Origin: Bacteroidota bacterium
GTDB lineage: Bacteria > Bacteroidota > Bacteroidia > Chitinophagales > Chitinophagaceae
Direction: 5' to 3'
DNA: 8,089 nt
Assembly: GCA_028877005.1 (NCBI GenBank)
Contig: JAGWPI010000096.1
Coordinates: 1-8,089, forward strand
In this document: in pieces, positions 1 to 8,089 of the stretch
Numbering within the stretch: the stretch's first letter is position 1
Layout: every line of letters starts with the position of its first letter
Notes under the pieces: generated by a model
Seen by the model: only the letters and a program-made list of their open reading frames with translations
Database searches by the model: none
Told to the model about the DNA's origin: nothing
Program-made: the position numbers and the translations under genes

Positions 1-342
1 AAAAATAATCCTTCTATTTATGAGGAATTAGATGCCAAAACTACTTATTTACATAAAGGCCTACATGAAATATTTTCATCTTCTAATATTCCTTTCACAA
101 TTAACCAAATGGGCTCAATGATTAGTGTGCACTTTAGCAGTGAACCAGTCGTAAATTTTGAAACAGCAGCCAAAGCCAATAATGTTCTCTTTAAACAATT
201 TTTTCATTCTATGTTAAGCAAGGGTATTTATTTACCACCCTCACCTTTTGAAAGCTGGTTTTTGAACAATGCACTAACTTATACCGATTTAGATGCCACA
301 ATAGAAGCAAGTAAACAAAGTTTACAGGAAATTTTGCAGTAA
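1..342 (+). CDS. hemL: Glutamate-1-semialdehyde 2,1-aminomutase, C-terminal part (5' end outside window)
   Basis: The frame is open from base 1 and ends with TAA at 340-342, giving the last 113 residues of a protein usually about 430 long. HemL is a PLP-dependent cytoplasmic enzyme that converts glutamate-1-semialdehyde to 5-aminolevulinate, the committed precursor of heme in the C5 pathway. What is seen: an NPSIYEEL stretch near the start, a GSM motif at residues 37-39 followed by a beta strand (ISVHF), then FKQFFHSMLSKGIYLPPSPF and FESWF, which match the family's C-terminal small domain (FFH-ML--G-YL-PS-FE). The lysine that binds PLP lies upstream and is not in the window. The ATG at 109 is internal and is not the start. 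The gene converges on the AraC-type regulator, and a hairpin follows 8 bases after the stop. Related class-III aminotransferases are possible, but the FFH/GIYL/PPS signature favours HemL. Confidence 0.9.
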   Translation, partial: KNNPSIYEELDAKTTYLHKGLHEIFSSSNIPFTINQMGSMISVHFSSEPVVNFETAAKANNVLFKQFFHSMLSKGIYLPPSPFESWFLNNALTYTDLDATIEASKQSLQEILQ

Positions 343-350
343 TTAAATAC

Positions 351-382
351 TAAAAAGCAATCCCAAGAAGGATTGCTTTTTA
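351..382. terminator. Bidirectional intrinsic terminator between hemL and the AraC-type gene
   Basis: A perfect 12-bp stem, AAAAAGCAATCC (352-363) with GGATTGCTTTTT (370-381), encloses a 6-base loop CAAGAA; one further T-A pair (351/382) closes it. The right arm ends in five T on the plus strand and the left arm gives five T on the minus strand, so the hairpin can end both hemL (stop at 342) and the convergent regulator (stop at 405). The stem has few G-C pairs, as expected in AT-rich DNA. Confidence 0.85.
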
Positions 383-404
383 ACTGGATAGGTATGTATG
401 TAAT

Positions 405-1328
405 TTATTTTAATAAATCGCACGGTTTTAAACCCGTATGTTTTTTAAATGCAGCAGAAAAATGCGAAATAGATGAATAACCCAATAAAGCAGATACATC
501 TGTAACACTTAACCCCTTTTCATATAATAAATATTTTGCATGTTCCATTCTTTGTTGTTGGTAAAAATCAAAAATTGTAGTGCCAAAAACTTCTTTAAAT
601 CCTTTTTTCAGATAACATTCATTCATAGCAACTTTACGGCTCAATTCCTTAATAGTTATAGGGTCGCCAATGTGTTGCAATAAAAGATCTCGTGCCTGAT
701 ATATCTGTTCCTTACTTCTCTGATCAGACAAAAATTTACAGGTAAAACCCTCTTCCTTTTCATCTACTAAACAATCTAAGCTATATAACAGTAATTCATG
801 AATTTTAGCATTCACAAATATATTTTCTAAAGCACCTGTATAACTGTGGTTTAATAACCCATCCAAAATATTTCGCTTTTTATTACAAACAGTAAAAATT
901 TTGGTAAACGCATGTGGATGTTTAAAAGCTAGCACCTCATCTTTTCGGTTATTCAACTTTACATTATGCGTAAATTGATGCAAAAAAGTAGCAGTAAAAT
1001 GAAAAGTAAAAACATCAACTGTTTGTATTTTCCCGTCACAATTTTCTGTTGGTAATTGCTGACAAAAAGAACAACTACGTTCTTCACAATATCTATTACC
1101 TGTGGTACAAAACCTTAATTCTAAATAATTTTTATTAGACTTTTCTGCATCATAATGATATACCATCATGCCGGTATCATCCGCTACCCAAGGATGTTGC
1201 GCATAATATCTTCGAATATCATATTGAATAGATCCTGGAATATATTGCTCTTTTTGATACAATAAATCCATACTGGGCTCTATACCATTTTTATGAGCAA
1301 CTTTTAAAATATCTAAAGCCTGTAACAT
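405..1328 (-). CDS. AraC-family transcriptional regulator with a cysteine-rich N-terminal half
   Basis: A DNA-binding regulator of the AraC/XylS family. With the ATG at 1328 it has 307 residues. The C-terminal 90 or so form the double helix-turn-helix: the first around 225-249 (ITIKELSRKVAMNECYLKK), the second around 273-302 (LSVTDVSALLGYSSISHFSA, then F--HTGLKP), which fits the family signature well. The N-terminal part is not a recognised sugar-binding cupin. It holds five cysteines in 24 residues (C74, C81, C86, C89, C97; spacing C-x6-C-x4-C-x2-C-x7-C) followed by a TVDVFTFHF strand. This arrangement could bind a metal, an iron-sulfur cluster or heme, or act as a redox switch; that is inference. 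The frame can also start at a TTG at 1364 (319 residues). I prefer the ATG because neither start has a ribosome binding site and TTG is rare, but the choice is uncertain. The gene is convergent with hemL and divergent from gyrB. In Bacteroidota, AraC-type genes beside heme genes are, to my recollection, common, so control of heme or iron genes is plausible but unproven. Confidence 0.9.
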   Translation of the reverse strand: MLQALDILKVAHKNGIEPSMDLLYQKEQYIPGSIQYDIRRYYAQHPWVADDTGMMVYHYDAEKSNKNYLELRFCTTGNRYCEERSCSFCQQLPTENCDGKIQTVDVFTFHFTATFLHQFTHNVKLNNRKDEVLAFKHPHAFTKIFTVCNKKRNILDGLLNHSYTGALENIFVNAKIHELLLYSLDCLVDEKEEGFTCKFLSDQRSKEQIYQARDLLLQHIGDPITIKELSRKVAMNECYLKKGFKEVFGTTIFDFYQQQRMEHAKYLLYEKGLSVTDVSALLGYSSISHFSAAFKKHTGLKPCDLLK

Positions 1329-1425
1329 ATTATGGCAAAAATATGTATATACATTTAAATCCAAGTCATAAAATTGTCAAAACTTAATTTACCCAAAAAA
1401 TGTATAAAATGTGCAGTGATTGCCC

Positions 1426-1491
1426 AGAAAATGTAGTTAACCAACTTTTCATAACGTTAGCAAAAATGGTGGATAAATAGCTACATTTTCT
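1426..1491. repeat. Operator-like inverted repeat in the divergent regulator/gyrB intergenic region
   Basis: AGAAAATGTAG at 1426-1436 is repeated as its exact reverse complement CTACATTTTCT at 1481-1491; including one G-T wobble, the arms extend to 14 bases (1426-1439 and 1478-1491). Between the arms lies an 8-base palindrome TAACGTTA at 1452-1459, flanked by TTTT (1446-1449) and AAAA (1462-1465). The right arm lies where the -33 region of the gyrB promoter would be; the left arm lies upstream of the regulator gene. The arms are 44 bases apart, which suits a bound dimer pair or DNA loop better than an RNA hairpin. The protein that would bind is unknown. Confidence 0.45.
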
Positions 1492-1514
1492 AACTATTAA
1501 GCCTTTAAATTCGC

Positions 1515-1522
1515 TATCTTCG
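1515..1522 (+). promoter_or_regulatory. Likely -7 element of the gyrB promoter
   Basis: TATCTTCG matches the Bacteroidota -7 consensus TAnnTTTG at five of six fixed bases and is followed by C, as is common in these promoters. It predicts a transcript start near 1527-1530 and a leader of about 40 bases that is rich in A and T, with no Shine-Dalgarno sequence before the ATG at 1567. No clear -33 TTTG is seen about 20 bases upstream, so the site may depend on an activator or be weak. A second, poorer candidate is TACATTTT at 1482-1489. Confidence 0.5.
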
Positions 1523-1560
1523 CAAACCCCTAAAACATTTTGTTTTAACATATTGATTAG

Positions 1561-3558
<1,998 letters not shown>

Positions 3559-3581
3559 ATAAGTGTGGTTTTATAAAATAT

Positions 3582-3597
3582 TGCATTTTTAAATGCA
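3582..3597. repeat. Short dyad just downstream of gyrB
   Basis: TGCATTT and AAATGCA face each other around a TT centre, 23 bases after the gyrB stop. It could fold in the gyrB mRNA 3' end, but no T-run follows, so it is not a convincing intrinsic terminator. No other terminator for gyrB is visible before the next gene, so transcripts may be protected here or read on into the small gene. Confidence 0.35.
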
Positions 3598-3605
3598 TAC
3601 AAGTT

Positions 3606-3636
3606 TCACAAACCAAAAAATAATTGTAGTTTGTGA
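3606..3636. repeat. Inverted repeat TCACAAAC/GTTTGTGA in the spacer after gyrB
   Basis: TCACAAAC (3606-3613) and GTTTGTGA (3629-3636) are exact reverse complements separated by 15 bases. The half-site spacing (23 bases, about two helical turns) fits a dimeric repressor or activator site. The right half includes TAGTTTG (3627-3633), which differs from a TAnnTTTG element only by a one-base shorter spacer. As an RNA hairpin it would have a large loop and no T-tail. The function is inferred only. Confidence 0.3.
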
Positions 3637-3665
3637 TAGCAGAAATAAACTTTTATTTATTAATC

Positions 3666-3685
3666 TATTCTCATTTTTGAGAATA
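3666..3685. promoter_or_regulatory. Perfect hairpin directly upstream of the small gene
   Basis: TATTCTCA (3666-3673), loop TTTT, TGAGAATA (3678-3685): a perfect 8-bp stem ending 16 bases before the ATG at 3702. It lacks a downstream T-run, so it is not a standard terminator. It contains CATTTTTG (3672-3679), five of six to the TAnnTTTG element, so the dyad may be an operator lying over the promoter of the small gene; if transcribed, it could instead form a structure in its leader. Confidence 0.35.
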
Positions 3686-3701
3686 TTAAAAACAATGAAA
3701 A

Positions 3702-3908
3702 ATGGATACTTCTAAAATGATTAAAGCATATTGCTTAAAAACAAAAGAAAAAAACGTTCCCATGCATGATGCCGTAATTACCAAAACTGCCAGAGGTGGG
3801 TATATGGCAAGCGGAAATGATGGAAAAGGAAATAAAATGGCAGCCATTCTAAGTGAAGCAAAAGCATTACAAGCTATTGCAGATGGAGTAGCAAAAAAAG
3901 GATTTTAA
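3702..3908 (+). CDS. Small basic protein, possibly a cysteine-depleted DUF5679-like domain
   Basis: A 68-residue soluble protein with no signal peptide and no membrane segment. It is basic (12 K/R against 6 D/E). I do not know its function. The core KAYCLKTKEKN then a short strand, a glycine-rich turn (RGGYMASGNDGKGNKM, residues 31-46) and a C-terminal helix (SEAKALQAIADGVAKKG) resembles, from memory, the small zinc-ribbon family DUF5679, which has CVKC near the start and CPVCGTKM later. Here only C11 remains; the other cysteine positions hold T14, N39 and G41 or neighbours, so zinc binding would be lost. The ATG at 3717 (residue M6, giving 63 residues) is an equally possible start because the family-like part begins there. 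There is no Shine-Dalgarno site. The gene is followed 35 bases later by a strong terminator and preceded by dyads, which argues that it is a real transcribed unit. Codon composition matches the neighbours. Confidence 0.75.
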   Translation: MDTSKMIKAYCLKTKEKNVPMHDAVITKTARGGYMASGNDGKGNKMAAILSEAKALQAIADGVAKKGF

Positions 3909-3940
3909 TACTAATTTCTTATTTCTTACAAATTACATAA

Positions 3941-3976
3941 AAGAGCAGCCTTCTAGAAAGAAAGCTGCTTTTTTTT
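3941..3976 (+). terminator. Intrinsic terminator of the small gene
   Basis: The left arm starts AGAGCAGC (3942-3949) and runs to TTCT (3951-3954); the right arm is AGAAAGCTGCT (3959-3969). They pair with one mismatch (C3950/A3963) around the loop AGAA, and the right arm runs into eight T at 3969-3976. The A bases at 3941-3942 can pair with the first T of the tail. This is the strongest terminator in the window, and it isolates the small gene from the downstream gene-free region. Confidence 0.92.
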
Positions 3977-4624
3977 AACCTCTAAAACTAAAACAAAATA
4001 TTTTTCTATTTTTTAGGTAATCATTTCCATCAAGTAAATACATAATTGATGGCAGTTTGTTTGTATCTGATACTCAATAAACCATCAAGCTTTCCCATTT
4101 TAAATTCAAACAAAATTTTATTACGGCATTAACGCCTACTATTTTACCTAGAACAATAGAAACTTTATTCAATACCTATATCCATTGATAAACCGGATGC
4201 TCTTAATATCCCACTTGTTTTTTCTATACTTTACATAATGGCATTACTAATTTACTAATGTTTGGCATAAATTTTAAAAAAATTAGTTAATAAAATTTGT
4301 TTATACATACATTCTTATTTTTAAACTCCAATACCATTAACTACACTTTTTAAATATTATGATAGAATAAATATATAATGATCCAAGCCGGTAAAATAGA
4401 TATACAAAATTTATAGATAGTAATAATATTTTTACTAAAAATAAGTTTATAACCATGACAAATACTTAATATTAAAAGAATAAAAATATAAATTATAAGT
4501 TGTAAAACCATGTAAAAACTAATGTTTAACAAAAATGAAATGTTGAAATATAACATTTTGTATAAAAAAGGATAAAGGGATTAATTTCTATATAAACGGA
4601 GCTGATAAAAATATAATATAAATA
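3977..4624. other. Gene-free AT-rich region between the small gene and mfd
   Basis: No convincing gene is seen in about 650 bases. The stretch from 4261 onward is extremely AT-rich (for example 8 G or C in 4261-4320). On the minus strand the frame from 4175 to 3975 is open for 66 codons except for one TGA at 4076-4074, and an overlapping frame from 4230 to 4165 reads as a short protein-like stretch; together they might be remains of a decayed gene, with no family recognised. CCATCAA occurs at 4027-4033 and 4082-4088 with an inverted copy at 4046-4052. A 68-codon hydrophobic frame on the minus strand (4556-4350) is most likely a by-product of base composition. No terminator with a T-run was found for mfd, which ends at 4625. 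Confidence 0.6.
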
Positions 4625-7600
4625 TTAATTTACTGTAACTGCACTTGATGCTGTTATCATTTTTTTTAGAAAGCGCAACATTGTTTGCATGGAGTTAACA
4701 TCATCTACTACTAATAAGAAATTTTTTCCGGCTTGTTTTAAACGGGCTTTATTGGTTCCGGTTTGTAAATATTGTAAAATATTTTTAAACAAATCAGACT
4801 CAAAATATGGAGAATCCGGTTTATTAATGAAGTAGCAACGTAATACATTATCTTTTAACGTCATTTTTTCAAAACCCAATGCAACCCCAGCACGGCGAGC
4901 TCTAACTGTATCAAACAAATCAATAACTTGTGCAGGTAAGTTACCAAAGCGGTCTTCCATTTCAGTTTTAAAAATTTCTAAATCTTCTTCTGTTTCACAA
5001 TTATCTAGTCGGGTATATAAAGAAAGGCGTTCAGTAATATTAGATACATAATCATCCGGTATTAAAATTTCTAAATCAGTATCAATAGTGCAATCACTAA
5101 CAAAATCATCTTGACGTGCAATTTCATCTTTAAATAATTCCTTAAAGGCACTTCTTTTTAGTTCTCGCATGGCTTCATCTAAAATTTTTTGATACATCTC
5201 AAAACCAATTTCAGCCATAAAACCACTTTGTTCTCCACCCAACATATTTCCTGCACCTCTAATATCTAAATCGCGCATGGAAATTTGAAAGCCGCTACCT
5301 AAATCACTAAACTGCTCTAATGTTTGTAGTCTTTTTCTTGAATCGGTAGGTAACGTAGCCATTGGTGGAGCTAATAAATAACAAAATGCTTTTTTATTAC
5401 TACGCCCTACTCTACCCCGCAACTGGTGCAAATCACTTAAACCAAAATGATGTGCATTGTTAATAATAATTGTGTTAACATTGGGTATATCAACCCCACT
5501 TTCTACAATATTGGTGCAAACTAATACATCGTATTTTTTTTCAATAAAATCAAGAATACGCTTTTCCAATTCATGTCCTTCCAATTGTCCATGTGCAAAG
5601 CCAATACTTAAATCAGGACAGGAAGCCTGAATAAGGGCAGCCATTTCGCTAAGCCCTTGTACCCTATTGTGAATAAAGAAAACTTGGCCGCCTCTTTCGG
5701 TTTCATAATAAATGGCATCTCTAATAAAATCTTCATTAAATACATGCACTTCAGATTGAATGGGTTGTCTATTAGGCGGTGGAGTGTTTATAACGCTTAA
5801 ATCGCGTGCACCCATTAATGAAAACTGTAAGGTTCTAGGTATTGGTGTAGCAGTTAAGGTTAAACAATCTACATTGGTTTTAAGGGTTTTTAATTTTTCT
5901 TTGTGCCCAACGCCAAATTTTTGTTCTTCATCTATCACCAGCAAACCCAAATCTTTGAATTTTACATCTTTACTTAAAATAGCATGTGTTCCAATTAATA
6001 TATCTATTTTCCCTTCTTGTACACGTTGGAGTGTTTCTTTTTTTTCTTTAGCAGATTTAAATCGATTAATAAAATCAATTGTAACAGGAAAATCTTTTAG
6101 CCTTTCTTTAAATGTTTTGTAATGCTGAAAAGCTAGAATTGTAGTGGGAACTAACACAGCGGCTTGTTTGCCATCTACACAAGTTTTAAATGCTGCGCGA
6201 ATGGCAACTTCGGTTTTCCCAAATCCAACATCCCCACATACCAAACGATCCATTGGGCTGGTACTTTCCATGTCTTTTTTTACATCGGCAGTAACTTTAC
6301 TTTGATCGGGTGTGTCTTCATAAATAAATGAGGCCTCCAACTCTGTATTCAAATAATTATCGGGTGAATGTTGAAAACCTTGGCGGGCTTTTCTTTCGGC
6401 ATACAAACTAATTAAATCAAATGCTAGTTCTTTTACTTTAGTTTTTGTTTTTTCTTTTAGCTTGTTCCAAACATCACTACCCAGCTTATTAATTTTTGGA
6501 ATAGTACCCTCTTTGCCGGTAAATTTTGAAATTTTATGTAAGGAATTTATGTTAACGTACAAAATATCACTATCCTTATAAATAATACGCACTGCTTCTT
6601 GCCACTTTCCATTTACTTCAATTTTTTGTAGTCCGCTAAAAGTACCTACACCATGATCAATGTGCGTAACATAATCGCCTGGCTGCAATTCTCGTAAAGT
6701 TTTTAATGTAAGTGCTTTGCTTTTGCTATATGCTTGCTTTATTTTGTATTTATGATATCGTTGAAATATTTGGTGATCAGTGTAACAAACTACTTTTAAT
6801 TCATGGTCAATAAAGCCTTCGTGTATACTTAATGGAATGGGTACAAATTTAATTTCGGAGGAGAGGTCGGAGAAAATACTATGTAACCGCTCAAGCTGTT
6901 TTGTTTGATCTGAAAAAATGTAAATGGTATATCCGCTAGATTCAAACCTACTTAAGTTTTGCATGAGCAAGTTAAACTGACGATTAAAAGAGGGTTGAGT
7001 TTCTGTTTGAAATGGTATAGTAAAGGTAGCAAAATTAGGGGCATAGCCAAACTCAATAATATTTTTATTTTGTATTTGTTGGGCTATAGTTGCGGGAGGA
7101 GTAAAATCGTTTAGTCCAATAGATTTTAAAATTTTTGTATCATCATCATCTGCTTCCTGCACAAAGGCACCATCGCTATTTTTTTGGAGAAATTGGGCTA
7201 ATTCTTCTTCCTGTACCTCTAGTTTATTTAATATTACATCCCAATCTTTTAACCATACTAATGTATTTTCATTGATAAAATTAAATAATGAAACTTTTTC
7301 GCCTTCATCAAATTGTGTTTCAATATTCGGAATTATGCTAACTTGTAGTAATTTTCGTTCACTCAATTGTGTTTCAGGATCAAAAATTCGGATACTATCT
7401 ACTTCATTACCAAAAAGTTCAATTCTATAAGGTTTTTCATTGCCATAAGAATAAATATCCAAAATGCCGCCACGTAAAGCAAACTGACCGGGCTCATACA
7501 CAAAATCATTCCTTACAAACCCATACATAACTAATAATTCCATTAAACTATCAGGATTAATGGTATCGTTGGTTTTAATAAGAATGGTATTATTAGTGAG

Positions 7601-8032
7601 TGTTTTAGCTTGTACTACTTTTTCAGCTAATGCTTCAGGATAAGTAACAATTATTTTTTTATTACCACCGGCAGATAAGCGGGTTAACATTTCTGTCCGC
7701 AGCATTACATGCGAGGCGTTCAGTAACTTAAAATTCTTTCTAACCTTAAAAGATGAAGGGAAATAAAATACATCTAAAGCATTGGTTAAACTTTCAAGTG
7801 CATTGTAAAAATAGGCGGCATCTTCTGCGTCATTTAATATAATTAAATGGTTCCATTTTTCTAATTGTACATCTTGGTACAAGGCGCTTATAAAACACTC
7901 TATACTGCTTCCCAATAAATTAGATAGAAAAATTTTTTGTGCTTTATCAGTAGAACCAATAGCTAACCTTTCCAACAGGATTTTTGCCTGGGGGCTATTT
8001 TTATATTGTTCCAAAAGCGCACCTATATTCAT
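4625..8032 (-). CDS. mfd: Transcription-repair coupling factor Mfd
   Basis: An ATP-dependent DNA translocase that pushes or removes RNA polymerase stalled at lesions and brings in UvrA for nucleotide excision repair. The length of 1135 residues is normal for the family (E. coli 1148). Order: UvrB-like module about 1-320, with R187 in LRGG, R203 and F207 in PYRIELF matching the E. coli UvrA contacts R165, R181, F185; RNA-polymerase-interacting CarD-like domain about 449-505 (PGDYVTHIDHGVGTFSG); helicase lobe 1 with Walker A GDVGFGKT at 600-607, GTHAI at 681-685, DEEQ at 701-704, TATPIPRTL at 727-735; lobe 2 with HQLRGRVGRS at 869-878; translocation motif RDLDIRGAGNMLGGEQSG at 920-937; C-terminal D7 domain about 980-1125. 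RecG is excluded by the UvrB-like and CarD-like parts. A TTG at 8047 would add five residues, but it lies inside the promoter -7 element, so the ATG at 8032 is chosen. No partner gene is visible downstream. Confidence 0.96.
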   Translation of the reverse strand: MNIGALLEQYKNSPQAKILLERLAIGSTDKAQKIFLSNLLGSSIECFISALYQDVQLEKWNHLIILNDAEDAAYFYNALESLTNALDVFYFPSSFKVRKNFKLLNASHVMLRTEMLTRLSAGGNKKIIVTYPEALAEKVVQAKTLTNNTILIKTNDTINPDSLMELLVMYGFVRNDFVYEPGQFALRGGILDIYSYGNEKPYRIELFGNEVDSIRIFDPETQLSERKLLQVSIIPNIETQFDEGEKVSLFNFINENTLVWLKDWDVILNKLEVQEEELAQFLQKNSDGAFVQEADDDDTKILKSIGLNDFTPPATIAQQIQNKNIIEFGYAPNFATFTIPFQTETQPSFNRQFNLLMQNLSRFESSGYTIYIFSDQTKQLERLHSIFSDLSSEIKFVPIPLSIHEGFIDHELKVVCYTDHQIFQRYHKYKIKQAYSKSKALTLKTLRELQPGDYVTHIDHGVGTFSGLQKIEVNGKWQEAVRIIYKDSDILYVNINSLHKISKFTGKEGTIPKINKLGSDVWNKLKEKTKTKVKELAFDLISLYAERKARQGFQHSPDNYLNTELEASFIYEDTPDQSKVTADVKKDMESTSPMDRLVCGDVGFGKTEVAIRAAFKTCVDGKQAAVLVPTTILAFQHYKTFKERLKDFPVTIDFINRFKSAKEKKETLQRVQEGKIDILIGTHAILSKDVKFKDLGLLVIDEEQKFGVGHKEKLKTLKTNVDCLTLTATPIPRTLQFSLMGARDLSVINTPPPNRQPIQSEVHVFNEDFIRDAIYYETERGGQVFFIHNRVQGLSEMAALIQASCPDLSIGFAHGQLEGHELEKRILDFIEKKYDVLVCTNIVESGVDIPNVNTIIINNAHHFGLSDLHQLRGRVGRSNKKAFCYLLAPPMATLPTDSRKRLQTLEQFSDLGSGFQISMRDLDIRGAGNMLGGEQSGFMAEIGFEMYQKILDEAMRELKRSAFKELFKDEIARQDDFVSDCTIDTDLEILIPDDYVSNITERLSLYTRLDNCETEEDLEIFKTEMEDRFGNLPAQVIDLFDTVRARRAGVALGFEKMTLKDNVLRCYFINKPDSPYFESDLFKNILQYLQTGTNKARLKQAGKNFLLVVDDVNSMQTMLRFLKKMITASSAVTVN

Positions 8033-8044
8033 ACAAACAGGTTG

Positions 8045-8052
8045 CAAATGTA
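8045..8052 (-). promoter_or_regulatory. -7 promoter element of mfd
   Basis: Read on the minus strand the sequence is TACATTTG, a perfect match to the Bacteroidota TAnnTTTG element, followed by C. The ATG of mfd begins only 12 bases further on (8032), so transcription would start about 4 to 8 bases upstream of the start codon. No good -33 TTTG is visible; the expected region is A/T-only sequence. Confidence 0.6.
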
Positions 8053-8089
8053 CTAATTAAAAATAGCTGTTTTATAAAAAAATGAAAAA

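Noticed and set aside
4027..4089. Two direct copies and one inverted copy of CCATCAA
   Set aside because: Seven-base matches at irregular spacing are too short and too few for a repeat array or an attachment site.
4049..4132. Plus-strand 27-codon frame starting with ATGGCAGTTTG
   Set aside because: It is short, has no translation or promoter signal and no similarity I recognise; it overlaps the inverted CCATCAA copy.
4350..4556. Minus-strand hydrophobic frame of 68 codons with two membrane-like segments
   Set aside because: It lies in extremely AT-rich DNA, where ATT, TTT and TTA codons give hydrophobic proteins by chance. No promoter, ribosome site or terminator is seen. Conservation in relatives would be needed to revive it.
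4614..4627. TAATATAAATATTA palindrome over the mfd stop codon as a terminator
   Set aside because: It contains only A and T, the loop would be too small, and no T-run follows on the minus strand; it would not form a stable hairpin.
5760..6122. Plus-strand frame of 120 codons inside mfd
   Set aside because: It is antisense to the conserved Mfd motor domain, where strong codon constraint on the real strand opens other frames; no family features are seen.

Overview
The window looks like a core-genome stretch of a low-GC member of the Bacteroidota, perhaps near Chitinophagales or Sphingobacteriales. The evidence is the AT-rich coding sequence, the absence of Shine-Dalgarno sites before the starts, promoter elements of the Bacteroidota type (TAnnTTTG and near matches) and the character of the proteins. 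The genus cannot be told from the sequence alone. Every gene that can be named is a housekeeping gene or a regulator. No transposase, integrase, CRISPR array, toxin pair, phage gene, tRNA or rRNA was seen.

Layout from left to right: (1) the last 113 codons of hemL (glutamate-1-semialdehyde aminotransferase), plus strand; (2) a hairpin at 351-382 that can terminate transcription from both sides; (3) a convergent AraC-family regulator on the minus strand with a cluster of five cysteines in its N-terminal half; (4) a divergent intergenic region with an operator-like dyad and a promoter for (5) complete gyrB, plus strand; (6) a 143-base spacer with three perfect inverted repeats; (7) a small 68-residue basic protein ending at a textbook intrinsic terminator; (8) about 650 bases of AT-rich DNA without a convincing gene, possibly holding a decayed minus-strand reading frame; (9) complete mfd (transcription-repair coupling factor), minus strand, with a Bacteroidota promoter so close to its ATG that the mRNA would have almost no leader.

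The genes do not form one operon. hemL belongs to the C5 route to tetrapyrroles. The neighbouring AraC regulator may control heme or iron functions, but this rests only on position and on its cysteines. GyrB supercoils DNA using ATP, and Mfd clears stalled RNA polymerase and recruits UvrA; both act on DNA topology and transcription, but nothing in the sequence couples them. I did not find a convincing undescribed system. The points most worth a second look are the regulator's cysteine cluster, the small protein that resembles a zinc-ribbon family with its cysteines lost, and the start region of mfd.
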